A DNA stretch of 64,000 nt from Mucilaginibacter sp. (lineage in GTDB: Bacteria; Bacteroidota; Bacteroidia; Sphingobacteriales; Sphingobacteriaceae): positions 1-64,000 of the forward strand of contig NZ_JAQBOC010000061.1 of assembly GCF_028288225.1 (NCBI RefSeq), written 5' to 3'. Under the pieces are notes generated by a model. That model ran no database searches. It was not told where the DNA came from and saw only the letters and a list, made by a program, of their open reading frames with translations. Positions 35,569 to 44,809 of this stretch are shown in pieces; within the stretch, counting starts at the first letter, position 1, and every line of letters begins with the position of its first letter. A program made the position numbers and the translations under genes.

Positions 35569-36816
35569 ATGCCGGAAACCAATATCCATGAGATAGAATA
35601 TTTTGAGGAAAGAGCCAGAAGTTTATCCGATATCGCTTCGAATATTAAAACAGGCAACTGTGTATTGGTATTGGGGCCGATGTTTGGTATTAATAAGGGG
35701 CAAAGGCCGATCTATGAAGATATCAAAAACTTCCTGCGTGAGGAGGACGGGTCTCTAATGCTCGATAACGAGTTTCAAAATCTTTACCTCGTTGAAAAGA
35801 TGGATTCCTACGATCAGACAGAAATAGAAGAAATGATATTTCGGTCGTATGAAAGGTTTTCTGCGGATAATATATATAAGTTTCCAAAGGCCGGTAATGA
35901 CGAATCAGAAGAGGATATCTATACAACGATCGCTAAAATAAAATTCAGTGCGTTCATAAATTTTTCACAGGATATTTTTTTAAATAATGCTTTTGATCGT
36001 AATGAGAACTTGAAATATCAATTTACCTATCTTTCAATTTATCAGACACAGGTAGAATTTGAAAAACTTTCAAATGATCCTGAATATAAAAATGCCCCTT
36101 TCATTTACAACCTTTTTGGCCATTATCAGCATAAACAGTCACTTATTTACAGCTATGACCGTTTTTATAAGTTTTTCTTCAAAACCCTTGGAGAAAGCAA
36201 TGAAAACAATGTGTATCCTCCGGAAATAGTAAAAAGGCTTTCTGATGCCAGGATATTCATCTTACTGGGGTTTGATCTGAAAAAATGGTATGTGCCTATT
36301 TTTATTGCCAAACTTTGTAGAATAGGCAGGGAAAATAAAGAAGACAGGCCCATGGTTTTAACAGCGCTGAATAACACAAATTTAGATAACCTTACCTATG
36401 TGGGCTGGCTGACACGCTATCCCCTTAAGTTAAAGTTTATAAAGGATACTTATGATTTCATCAATCAACTATCAAAGATTCCCGGAGTTATAAATGAGCC
36501 AAAAGTGCCTTTGGGTCATGAACCATCTAATAATGAGGAGGAAGAAGTTTTAAGCGATCGCTTGTCTGAAGAAGAGCGGAATGATTTTTATGACAGAATT
36601 TCTGATGTAGGTGATGACGATGAATTACTTAATTTGATAAATGAACTTAAGTCAATCTATGAAAATAAGAAGAATAACGGAGCAGTAAAATTTATGACTA
36701 ATACAAGATCCGATACTAAAATTTTAAAAGTTTCTAAAAGAAGTAACAAAATAAACCGTGACGATTATAAGGTGGAATTTGCCCAAATAAGAGACAGGAT
36801 TTTAGATTATATATAG
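35569..36816 (+). CDS. SIR2-like protein with C-terminal EAD11-like domain, catalytic residues apparently lost
   Basis: 415 aa. Residues ~25-260 follow the SIR2-like layout: VLVLGPMFGI (~33-41, in place of GAGxS), AFINFSQDIFL (~128-137, in place of TTNYDxLL), PFIYNLFGHYQHKQSLIYSY (~177-196, in place of the hLHG segment) and IFILLGFDLKKW (~229-240). The Asn of the TxN-x-D motif is Ser and the His of LHG is Phe, so NADase activity is unlikely. An acidic linker (~300-340) leads to an EAD11-like helical domain (ELLNLINELKSIY ... YKVEFAQIRDRILDYI). The matching EAD in the CHAT protein suggests homotypic docking. It lies 14 bases after the 250-aa gene. Confidence 0.65.
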   Translation: MPETNIHEIEYFEERARSLSDIASNIKTGNCVLVLGPMFGINKGQRPIYEDIKNFLREEDGSLMLDNEFQNLYLVEKMDSYDQTEIEEMIFRSYERFSADNIYKFPKAGNDESEEDIYTTIAKIKFSAFINFSQDIFLNNAFDRNENLKYQFTYLSIYQTQVEFEKLSNDPEYKNAPFIYNLFGHYQHKQSLIYSYDRFYKFFFKTLGESNENNVYPPEIVKRLSDARIFILLGFDLKKWYVPIFIAKLCRIGRENKEDRPMVLTALNNTNLDNLTYVGWLTRYPLKLKFIKDTYDFINQLSKIPGVINEPKVPLGHEPSNNEEEEVLSDRLSEEERNDFYDRISDVGDDDELLNLINELKSIYENKKNNGAVKFMTNTRSDTKILKVSKRSNKINRDDYKVEFAQIRDRILDYI

Positions 36817-36844
36817 GTTCAGATCACTTACCTTATGACAAATC

Positions 36845-39784
36845 ATGAGTAAATATAGATATCCCGGCCCCAAACCTTTTACAGATAAGGATAAAGACCT
36901 TTTTTTTGGCAGGGAAAAAGAGCGGGAAATCTTAATTAACTTAATTAAAACCAAAGGGCTCAGTATACTTTTCGGAAGATCCGGAAATGGAAAATCATCT
37001 TTAATTCACGCGGGTTTAATTCCATATTTTGAAGCTGAACAATATAAAATTGTTGAAATAAGGTTGCAGCCATTCAAAAGCTATGAATCGGAACAGTTCT
37101 TATTAAAAAACCAGATCATTACTGAGTTAAAAAAAAATCAGGATTCTGATAAGATCTATTTGAATGAAATATTGCCGGAGAATAATGAAAGCAGTCTGTG
37201 GCAATACTTCAAAACCTTGCAATGGGATGCCAATAAAAAGGGATTTGAGGGAATCATATTTATTATTGACCAGTTTGAAGAATTATTCAATTTCCCGGCA
37301 GACCAATACAAACAGTTTGCAAAAGAGTTCTCGGAAGTTATTTATAACAGAATTCCCTATAAATTTCAGGAAACTTTAAATGAAAAGATCAAATCAGAAA
37401 GTAGCTTTATATCGGAGAATAAATATAAAATTGATTTTCTGAGAGGTGAATTATTTTCCAGTTTCTTAATAGGAATAAGGTCGGACAGGTTATATTTATT
37501 AGATGAGCTGGGAGATGTAATTCCTATCATTTTTAATAACAGATTTAGGCTTGATCACCTGGATTCAACTAAAATTGATGAAGCAATAACCAAGCCTGCC
37601 GGCCTCAAAGGAGATTTCTTGTCGCCACCGTTTGAAATTGCTCCCGAAGTAATAAACGAAATTAAAAAATATTTGTTTGAAGACAATGCTGCAACCCAAA
37701 TGGGCTACATCGAAACATTCCAGCTTCAAATTATCTGCGAGTTTATCGAGCACAAGGCTATGGAAGTTGAACCGGCAGAGGGGAAGATCGTTATCACAAA
37801 AAATATGCTAAGCAAACAGGTCAGCGATATTATAAAGGAATATTATGAAAATATTATAAAAAATATCGATACTGATAGTGCCAGCGATGTTCAGTCATTA
37901 TTTATACGCTTTTTAATTGAGAAGAAACTTATCGATATAAAAACCAACAGCCGCATTTGCCTGGATAAAACTTCAATTTACCCGCTTGGAATCAATGATA
38001 AACTCTTGGCTAAATTAATTGATAGCAAAATAATCCGCAAGGAAATTAATACCGTAAGCGGCGAGAGTTTTGAAATAAGCCATGATAGTTTGGTAAAGCC
38101 TATTTTGGAAGCCGCAAAATCAAAAGTATTAGGGAATCTCGAGTCTCAATTGTATAATTATTATTCAAACAACATCAAGAACCTTGATGACAGAGCGAAA
38201 CGGGATTATAAGCATATTTTATTATCAAAACTGCTCGACAAAGAAGGTAACCTGAGTGCTTTTAAAATTAAAGATGTTTCACAGCAGGAAAGATCAGTTG
38301 AATCAAAGCCAAATGAATATATGGAAGCCGGAGAAACCATATTTGAATCATTCAATGAATCAACGGAGTCCATTGAAATACTTGAAGCGTCTGATAAATT
38401 AAAAGCATCTATCGATCTGTTTGAAAAATGGAATATTATAGAGAAGGTAAGAGGAAATAAAAAAAATAAAGACTTTTATATAATTAATGAAGCCTTCCGT
38501 GACGCTATCATTAAAAAGCAAAACATAGACAACCTGAAAAAGCAGAAAATTATTAATTCAGGTATCGTTGCTTTGTGTATCATTCTGGCTTTTTTCATCG
38601 GCTTACACCTTATAAATAGAAGACAGCATAAAATAGATTATGCGAAAATTTACTTATTTAGTCATACTTCATTTTTCGGCCCCCCTACAGATAACAAAGC
38701 TGATACCGTTAGGTCTGTCAGAAAACTAATACTCTTATCAGAATTATATAAAATTATTAAGCCTGCTGATCCTGCATCGGAATTAATAGTTAAAAATGTA
38801 TTTACCACCTTTTTTAATTCCTATGACTTTTTAGGAAAGAGAATTTCTGTTCATAATTTATATCCTTATTCTTTAAAGCGTAATAGCCGAAACCAATTAT
38901 TGGTTTTCTATAAATCCGCTAAGGATATTAGTCAGAATTCTCCGATGTCGGCATATCTGTACGATCAAAAAGGGAATAGCCTTGATGTTTATAAAAACAT
39001 TCGGGATGCGGCTTTTGCCGGTGTTTCCGAATTAGTAGTTTTGCTAAATGATTCGCTAATTATACGCACAGATAAGGAAGTTAAAAAAGTCAAATTAAAG
39101 CCTGGCAATATAAATCTGAAAAATGCTTTAATTCATATAGACTCTATTAAAGGTGACAATATATTTCTCCAAGTCCGTCTTATTGCCAAAAGCATTAATA
39201 ATAAAAGTTATCGCCCAATGCCGCATTCCATTTTTAATGCTAAGATAGGCTACGATGGCAATATCAGCGAAGTTAAGCCGCAATTACCATACATGACGAA
39301 TTATAGTAATGCATATGCTTCAATAAATGAGCTTAATCAAAAAGGAATTACCAAATTTTTTAAACACTTTACCTTGAGTTATTCTTATTTAGGTCATATC
39401 TTGTCTTTAAAATCAGATAGCGACAGGTCCAAAAGCGTGTCTTTGGTCTATCCTGTTTTGGATGCTTCATTTTCCTCATCGGGAGATACTATTTTTGTAC
39501 GTGACGGGCAATATTTAAATATATTTGATAAATCACTGAAAATACACTCCAAATACAGGAACAGTTCGGCCAATTATGGCGAACTAAAAAGCGCCTCTCC
39601 CTCCATTGCTTATATTCAACCAGGCTACGTAGTTTTAGTTAATTTTCAAGACCCTGTAATAAAATCTGTCAATACAATTGATCCGAATGATATAATTAAA
39701 TATATCGACAAAAAGAAAAGTATAAAACCCTGGCAACCTTTAAGTGCTGCCGAGAAAAAGAACTTTGGTTACGATAACCCTTAA
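36845..39784 (+). CDS. nSTAND1-type NTPase with a transmembrane segment and C-terminal beta domain
   Basis: 979 aa. N-terminal nSTAND signature YPGPKPF...DLFFGREKE (~6-27), Walker A GRSGNGKSS (~44-52), Walker B IIFIIDQFEELF (~137-148), followed by winged-helix-like segments (FEISHDSLVKPILEAAK). A single membrane helix lies at about 567-590 (SGIVALCIILAFFIGLHLI). The C-terminal ~390 residues are beta-rich, possibly propeller-like, and would be extracytoplasmic if the NTPase is cytosolic. In this family the NTPase acts as a ligand-gated switch that activates an effector. It is the central gene of the operon. It is AT-rich compared with the flanks. Confidence 0.85.
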   Translation: MSKYRYPGPKPFTDKDKDLFFGREKEREILINLIKTKGLSILFGRSGNGKSSLIHAGLIPYFEAEQYKIVEIRLQPFKSYESEQFLLKNQIITELKKNQDSDKIYLNEILPENNESSLWQYFKTLQWDANKKGFEGIIFIIDQFEELFNFPADQYKQFAKEFSEVIYNRIPYKFQETLNEKIKSESSFISENKYKIDFLRGELFSSFLIGIRSDRLYLLDELGDVIPIIFNNRFRLDHLDSTKIDEAITKPAGLKGDFLSPPFEIAPEVINEIKKYLFEDNAATQMGYIETFQLQIICEFIEHKAMEVEPAEGKIVITKNMLSKQVSDIIKEYYENIIKNIDTDSASDVQSLFIRFLIEKKLIDIKTNSRICLDKTSIYPLGINDKLLAKLIDSKIIRKEINTVSGESFEISHDSLVKPILEAAKSKVLGNLESQLYNYYSNNIKNLDDRAKRDYKHILLSKLLDKEGNLSAFKIKDVSQQERSVESKPNEYMEAGETIFESFNESTESIEILEASDKLKASIDLFEKWNIIEKVRGNKKNKDFYIINEAFRDAIIKKQNIDNLKKQKIINSGIVALCIILAFFIGLHLINRRQHKIDYAKIYLFSHTSFFGPPTDNKADTVRSVRKLILLSELYKIIKPADPASELIVKNVFTTFFNSYDFLGKRISVHNLYPYSLKRNSRNQLLVFYKSAKDISQNSPMSAYLYDQKGNSLDVYKNIRDAAFAGVSELVVLLNDSLIIRTDKEVKKVKLKPGNINLKNALIHIDSIKGDNIFLQVRLIAKSINNKSYRPMPHSIFNAKIGYDGNISEVKPQLPYMTNYSNAYASINELNQKGITKFFKHFTLSYSYLGHILSLKSDSDRSKSVSLVYPVLDASFSSSGDTIFVRDGQYLNIFDKSLKIHSKYRNSSANYGELKSASPSIAYIQPGYVVLVNFQDPVIKSVNTIDPNDIIKYIDKKKSIKPWQPLSAAEKKNFGYDNP

Positions 39785-39796
39785 AATAGTATTGAA

Positions 39797-40672
39797 ATGT
39801 TAGATTTAAAAACTGAACTATTAAGCAAGTTTACAGATATTTCCATTCATGAAGCGATTTTTGGGGTATATGCTGCTCTGCCATCAAATAAGTTTATGAT
39901 AGGATTAAAAGCTCAGTCTAAAACACTTGAAAAAGATTATAAGTCAAAATTAATTACGCGTGACGTTTATATCGTTGAATCGGAAAATTTACGGAGTTCA
40001 CTATTTTTCCTGATAGATGAATTAAACGACGCCGACCTGAAAAAGGTTTTTATTCAGGTCGTGAAAAATGTCGACGGAGGAAATCCATCAAATGAAAATA
40101 AATCCATATTATTTATCGCCGCCTCACCAAAAGACCTGGATAATCTTCAAATTGCATTCGAATATGCCGCAATTAAAAATGTCCTTGTTTCTTCTATTGA
40201 CAGAGATAAATTCCTTTTTGAAGATCCGGTTTTAGCTGCCACAATTGATGCCATGGTTGATGCCATAAATATATCAAAGCCGGCAATCATACATTTTTCA
40301 GGCCATGCGGGTAAAAAAGGCATCATATTAAGTGATCGCGACAATAATGCCGAGTTGATACCCACAGGAATATTGGATAACTATTTTGGTACATTTCATA
40401 ATGGAATTGATTGTGTGTTCTTAAATGCATGTTATTCTGTTGAACAGGCAACAGCAATTTCTAAACACGTTAAATATGTTGTCGGTATGAACTGCCCGAT
40501 AGGAGATGATGCTGCAATAATATTTTCGGAAGCTTTTTATCGTTGCCTTTTTAATGACAATGACCTGAATTATAAAAAAGCGTTTAAGCAAGCCTGTATA
40601 AAACTACAATTAAAGGCAGTTGAAGAATGCACTACTCCTGACTTATGGGGAAACGGAGAGAAAATAGTATAA
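39797..40672 (+). CDS. EAD11-like domain fused to a CHAT (caspase-like) protease
   Basis: 291 aa. Residues ~1-80 form an EAD11-like helical domain (HEAIFGVYAALPSNKFMIGL ... YIVESENLRSSLFFLIDEL). Residues ~100-291 form a CHAT domain: ILFIAASPKDLDNLQIAFEY at the start, catalytic His170 in IIHFSGHAGK and Cys212 in CVFLNACYS, then YVVGMNCPIGDDAAIIFSEAFY. CHAT proteases cut specific partner proteins after activation. The intact His/Cys pair and an EAD matching that of the SIR2 protein suggest recruitment to that protein. Twelve bases separate it from the NTPase gene; it ends the operon. Confidence 0.87.
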   Translation: MLDLKTELLSKFTDISIHEAIFGVYAALPSNKFMIGLKAQSKTLEKDYKSKLITRDVYIVESENLRSSLFFLIDELNDADLKKVFIQVVKNVDGGNPSNENKSILFIAASPKDLDNLQIAFEYAAIKNVLVSSIDRDKFLFEDPVLAATIDAMVDAINISKPAIIHFSGHAGKKGIILSDRDNNAELIPTGILDNYFGTFHNGIDCVFLNACYSVEQATAISKHVKYVVGMNCPIGDDAAIIFSEAFYRCLFNDNDLNYKKAFKQACIKLQLKAVEECTTPDLWGNGEKIV

Positions 40673-40948
40673 GATTATTTGGAAATTCAGAGAGGCTTGA
40701 CCATCTCGTTCCGTGCCACAAGTTCCTTCAATTGTGCGGGTGTCAGCGTGCATATGGATAATGCCGGTGGAATTTATAACACCATGCTGGTACTGCAAAA
40801 CAGGGGTGGCCGGGTTTTAAAAATAAACAGCAGGATATCCGGGTTTTTTGACGCAGGTGGATCGGTATGAAAAATAGGGATACAACAACAAAAATGTTAG
40901 CGCAATTTTGCAAGTGAAGCTTGTAAAATCGGGACTTCGGAATTACTG
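40673..40948. other. Spacer between convergent genes
   Basis: The 63-aa ORF at 40679-40870 has no convincing pattern. On the minus strand a stretch reading ...LTPAQLKELVARNEMV may be a remnant of another gene. Confidence 0.3.
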
Positions 40949-42508
40949 TTATTTAATATTATCTAAGGTTGCTGCCGGTTTACCTTCCATTCCCCGTGTT
41001 ACCAGGTCAGCTAAAAATATAGCAAACGGCGCAATATTACCGGTTACACTGGCAATTTCCAGGCATTTCATATATTCAGCTCGTTTTTCCACTGGTATTA
41101 CAGTCCAGGGGTATCCGCCTGAAGATAACATAACATTCATCATAAACCTGCCCATTCTGCCGTTCCCGTCCATGTAAGGATGAATGTTTACAAAAACGAA
41201 GTGTCCCAGTACAGCCCGTACAGACGCGTCGGGTTCGTTGGAAAGCAATTCAAAAAGCAGTGGCATGGCATCTCTTAATGCAGCGACATTTAGTGGCACG
41301 TGCTTAGAGCCACCAATGTATACCTGGTGGGTACGGTACCCGGCAAGATCACCAGCCTTTAGTATACCGGCAGTTACACCAGGGCTAAATAGTTCCCTGT
41401 ACCAGTCCTGATGCTCCTCATCGGCAATCACACCGGCATTTGCACCATCCAATATTTTATTAATGCTTTCTTTTACCACCTGGAACGCCTGCCAGTAGCC
41501 GCGTGCCGCCATCGCATCTTTCTGTTGACGGTCATCCTTGTTTCCTTCACTGTCCCATTGTCCGCTTCGAACCCTTTCGATCAGGTCGGGTGTAACCCGG
41601 TATCGCTCGATGGAAAGGGAATGGTAAGCATCGGTTACGTAAACCTCCTCGACGGCTTTAAGATAGGCATCTTTAACTTGAGGTATACCTGGTGCCTTTG
41701 GAAATACGTCGATCACCGCTTTTTGCATCGTGTTCCACGTTAACCTTATCCTGTTCGCATAAGGCGATCGTTCTTTGAAAGATAGGCCAACCTCTATTTT
41801 TGTTTCGAAAGGGTCTGTTTCCCGTATATCATAATCAGCAGCCTTCATGGCTTTTAAAATATCATTAGCGATCCTTTCACGGCCTATATTCCGGAAAGCG
41901 CCGCATAACCTGCCGGCAATAGTGGTGTGTCCGCCGTTCAACAGGATGGTCAAAACTTCGGCTGAGTCACCTATCAAAGCCAATGCAGTCCGTGCGTCTG
42001 TCGGGCTTTGGATAAATATGGATTGACTACAAAACACCAACGCAGCTGGCAGTGTATACAGCATAATACCGTTTTGCTTTTCTCTCAGGTCGTCTGCCGG
42101 CAGCTCACCTCTCATATGGAACAGTGAGGTGTGGTGAGCTAAGTCTGTTTTAAAGTTGGATGCTTCAGGTGCACGGATCACTAATTGAGTGGGCACTGTT
42201 TGATTTCCGGAATGGAGCTGTAAAGATTGATCAGCCGAAACGGTATACCTATCGCCATACTTTTCGCTAATATACCCGCTGCAAAAATCCCAGTAATTAG
42301 CGTACCATGATGTACTATCCCCGGGTAATTCATCCGGACGTGATGGTATATACCAACCCTTGAGTACTTCTTTGAGGAAACCGTTTTTTGTTAACCGTTG
42401 TCTGTAAACCGTACTGATATCGTCGGTATGAATCGCTATCATACCCTTGTTTTGCAAGGCGTGCAACGTGTCTAAAGCGTCCGCCAATTTCTCTGCCGGT
42501 GTTGCCAT
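40949..42508 (-). CDS. Fic-domain protein with N-terminal AbiEi-like winged helix
   Basis: 519 aa. The Fic core motif HPYMDGNGRMGRF is complete at about 445-457, preceded by the helix AVLGHFVFVNI and followed by SSGGYPWTVIPV. Fic enzymes transfer AMP or other groups to protein hydroxyls, using the motif His as base. The N-terminal ~130 residues (MIAIHTDDISTVYRQRLTK, FLKEVLKGWYIPSRPDEL) resemble the winged helix of AbiEi-type antitoxins, so the protein may bind DNA and control itself. Tandem 24-bp repeats sit just upstream. It is a stand-alone gene. Confidence 0.88.
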   Translation of the reverse strand: MATPAEKLADALDTLHALQNKGMIAIHTDDISTVYRQRLTKNGFLKEVLKGWYIPSRPDELPGDSTSWYANYWDFCSGYISEKYGDRYTVSADQSLQLHSGNQTVPTQLVIRAPEASNFKTDLAHHTSLFHMRGELPADDLREKQNGIMLYTLPAALVFCSQSIFIQSPTDARTALALIGDSAEVLTILLNGGHTTIAGRLCGAFRNIGRERIANDILKAMKAADYDIRETDPFETKIEVGLSFKERSPYANRIRLTWNTMQKAVIDVFPKAPGIPQVKDAYLKAVEEVYVTDAYHSLSIERYRVTPDLIERVRSGQWDSEGNKDDRQQKDAMAARGYWQAFQVVKESINKILDGANAGVIADEEHQDWYRELFSPGVTAGILKAGDLAGYRTHQVYIGGSKHVPLNVAALRDAMPLLFELLSNEPDASVRAVLGHFVFVNIHPYMDGNGRMGRFMMNVMLSSGGYPWTVIPVEKRAEYMKCLEIASVTGNIAPFAIFLADLVTRGMEGKPAATLDNIK

Positions 42509-42546
42509 ATCTGTGATTAATTAATTCTTAAGCCGGATTTAGCATG

Positions 42547-42656
42547 AAGACATCCGTGTTATTTTTATAGTTATCAACTGTGTTAAAATTATAATTATCA
42601 AATGTACTAAAATTATAATTATCGAACGCGTTAAAATTATAATAAATGAATGTAAC
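42547..42656 (-). promoter_or_regulatory. 24-bp tandem repeats in the promoter region of the Fic gene
   Basis: Three contiguous units TTATC-r-A-n4-G/A-n-n-TAAAATTATAA begin at 42571, 42595 and 42619. A degenerate unit lies before (42547-42570) and a partial one after (from 42643). The exact 24-bp period and the position 60-130 bases upstream of the Fic start suggest an operator array. Confidence 0.75.
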
Positions 42657-43118
42657 GATTCTCAAATAACCTTATGGAATCAAAAACCGCTTATTTAACT
42701 TATCGATAAATAGCTATTTATAACTATTGTTGTATCGGATCTGCCCACATACCTCTCACAACTCAAATTAACCGAACTTGTCATGAACAAGCCATCAGTC
42801 CGAAAATATTTTTTTGCATCCGTTCACTTTGGTGAGCCTCTGGCCATTGGTTTTTTCCGGTTGATGTACGACCTGGTTTCTTCTTATCCGGATGCAGTAT
42901 TTTATTTGAATCATAGCCACTATAGCCTTCTCTGTAGTAATTAATGGCGACTAGACACTTTGGGGGCTATAAACTAAGCAGCCCCTTATTTTACTGGTTC
43001 TGTTCTCTCCGATTGATAAGGAATTGGGTAAATTTGAACCGGAATCGAAAATTGCGGAGAGGAAACCCGGATTTAATTATGGGGCCCGCAGTAAAAAATA
43101 AAGAAGCAACAACTGTCT
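42657..43118. other. Intergenic with one short ORF
   Basis: The region between the divergent Fic and RpiA-like genes. Apart from the 53-aa ORF listed separately, nothing is recognised. Confidence 0.4.
42783..42944 (+). CDS. Short hypothetical ORF (53 aa)
   Basis: MNKPSVRKYFFASVHFGEPLA... has balanced composition but no recognisable family, and it is below the ORF-track size limit. It may be a small protein or a remnant. Confidence 0.25.
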   Translation: MNKPSVRKYFFASVHFGEPLAIGFFRLMYDLVSSYPDAVFYLNHSHYSLLCSN

Positions 43119-43808
43119 ATGATAAACTATAAAATGGAAGCGGCTAAAGCCTGTTTGGGCTTCATAGAGCCTGGCCTGGTAGTCGGGCTGGGTGCAGGGA
43201 CTACAATTTCTTATCTGGTAGACTGGATTAGTGAGCAAACGGATCTGGCAAAGCAGCTTACTTTTGTATCGTCTTCATTCAAAACACGCCTCTTTTTGAA
43301 GGAAAAGGGCCTCATTCAGAAATTATCATCGCAAATCAATAGGCTGGACGTTTATTTTGATGGTTGTGACTGTTTCGACAATGAATTAAATGCCCTGAAA
43401 AGTGGCGGTGGAATCCATACGCATGAAAAGATTTTGGCATCAATGGCAAATAATTTTATTTTGGTAGGGGACGAAAGTAAATTGATCCCCGACTTGGGTA
43501 CCAGCTATCCGCTGGTAATTGAAATTCTGCCGGAAGCTTTGCTCTTTGTAGAAAATTTTATTAAGTCAAACTATCCGGAAGCTTTTTTTGATTTGCGTAT
43601 GAGCCAGCAGAAAGATGGCGCGGTCATTTCCGAAAATGGAAACTTTCTTGCCGATATCAGGTTCCGCAAATTTCCTGACTTAGGAACATTGAATATAAAT
43701 ATAAAAATGATCCCGGGCGTTGTAGAACATTCCTTGTTTTATCGAATGGCTTCGAAAGCCATCATTGCAGGAGAGAAAGGAGTGCAGGTAATCTGTGCTG
43801 ACCGGTAG
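43119..43808 (+). CDS. rpiA: Ribose-5-phosphate isomerase A homologue (divergent)
   Basis: 229 aa, the normal length for RpiA. Visible family features are the phosphate loop VVGLGAGTTISYLVDWI (~20-36), FDGCDCFDNEL in place of DGADE with both Asp retained, LKSGGGIHTHEKIL with Lys and the catalytic Glu retained, and GDESKLI. RpiA interconverts ribose 5-phosphate and ribulose 5-phosphate in the pentose phosphate pathway. The substitutions around the DGADE motif suggest a diverged accessory copy rather than the core enzyme. It has no operon partner. Confidence 0.75.
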   Translation: MINYKMEAAKACLGFIEPGLVVGLGAGTTISYLVDWISEQTDLAKQLTFVSSSFKTRLFLKEKGLIQKLSSQINRLDVYFDGCDCFDNELNALKSGGGIHTHEKILASMANNFILVGDESKLIPDLGTSYPLVIEILPEALLFVENFIKSNYPEAFFDLRMSQQKDGAVISENGNFLADIRFRKFPDLGTLNINIKMIPGVVEHSLFYRMASKAIIAGEKGVQVICADR

Positions 43809-44125
43809 AACCAGCAGTATATCCTGATTTAATATCCCCTTTTGGCCGGCCGGGCCGTTATTATGGCTGGTCTGCAATTTGTCTTATTAGAGCCACCCAC
43901 ACCCGAAATCTGCCAAAGCAGGGCAGCGTATGCCTATCATTCCCATGAGTGCCGGGGGCTATCACGCTGCACCCATGGGCATTGCAAAGATTCCCAAGGC
44001 CCAGGCAATCAACAAGGGTACAAGGCCTGCAGGATTTGCTACCGGTAGGAGGGCCCTGCCGACCGTGAAGACTATTATCTAAAAAATACAAATAACGCAT
44101 ATAAGCGTCTATAAAAAACAATCAT
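43809..44125. other. Intergenic, no recognised gene
   Basis: A short plus-strand frame (MPIIPMSAGGYHAAPMG..., 43930-44082) and a minus frame are open, but neither shows a family pattern. It is more GC-rich than its surroundings. Confidence 0.3.
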
Positions 44126-44358
44126 ATGGCTGAATTTCGGTTTTTTACCAAACATCCAAAAAATGATCAGGTTAAAGGCTTTGGTATAAGGCCAAAAACT
44201 TTGAAAATGGATGGAGATTTGTCACGGGAGCACTGGCAAGCCTGACAGGAATTCCGCCTTCCCGGGTTAGTAAAATTGAAAGGGAAGATATCAAATCCGG
44301 CCTTAAGTGCCATGTATGCTTGGCAACTGGCTTTAATATGTTTTTGTTAGCATTTTAA
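44126..44358 (+). pseudogene. XRE-type helix-turn-helix protein remnant (frameshifted)
   Basis: It begins MAEFRFFTKHPKND in one frame. The +2 frame then encodes WRFVTGALASLTGIPPSRVS followed by KIEREDIKSGL, a clear XRE helix-turn-helix (LA-x-LTGIP-x-SR-x-SKIER). It ends ...GFNMFLLAF-stop at 44358. At least one frameshift separates the two parts, and conservation around the third helix is poor. Confidence 0.5.
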
Positions 44359-44470
44359 CCGGTTTTTAAACTTACGATAAATAATAGTTGCAACTCACCG
44401 TTCTTTATAAGACCATGATTAACAGATCATGAAATAACAGGGAAGCCGGGTTGGCATCCCTGTTACCCGA

Positions 44471-44803
44471 TCATTGCCCGCCATTTTTAGGCTGCAGGTA
44501 AGGGAGACCGAAGCGTTCACTGTGAAAGATCATCTCCCGCCACTCCCAAAACCGCCAGGGTTTAATCGTAAATGTCCGGTAGAGCTTATTGTCGCCATGG
44601 TCTTTTTCCGGGTGCTGGCAAAGGAAATAGCCATACAAACGCTGACAACCAGAAAAAGATTTGCCTTTACCCGCTTCCTCGTTATAGATAAAACTACTGT
44701 CAGCATTACTATAAGCGTAATTTTCTTCAAATAAAAAGCTGATAAATGGCACGTTACTGAATAGGATGAATGCCGTTGTGGCTATAATATATATTTTTTT
44801 CAT
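44471..44803 (-). CDS. Small exported or membrane-anchored protein, partner of the permuted-NlpC lipoprotein
   Basis: 110 aa with an N-terminal hydrophobic segment (MKKIYIIATTAFILFSNVPFISFLF) that could be a signal peptide or anchor. The rest is small, polar and aromatic (KPWRFWEWREMIFHSERFGL). It starts six bases after the stop of the lipoprotein gene, so it is co-transcribed and perhaps an immunity or partner protein. The family is not recognised. Confidence 0.55.
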   Translation of the reverse strand: MKKIYIIATTAFILFSNVPFISFLFEENYAYSNADSSFIYNEEAGKGKSFSGCQRLYGYFLCQHPEKDHGDNKLYRTFTIKPWRFWEWREMIFHSERFGLPYLQPKNGGQ

Positions 44804-44809
44804 TTTTAT

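Noticed and set aside
40679-40870. 63-aa ORF after the CHAT gene
   Set aside because: No family pattern; it lies between convergent genes and may be a remnant on the other strand.
42571-42642. Possible CRISPR array in the 24-bp repeats before the Fic gene
   Set aside because: The repeats are contiguous with no unique spacers and no cas genes are near; a tandem operator array fits better.
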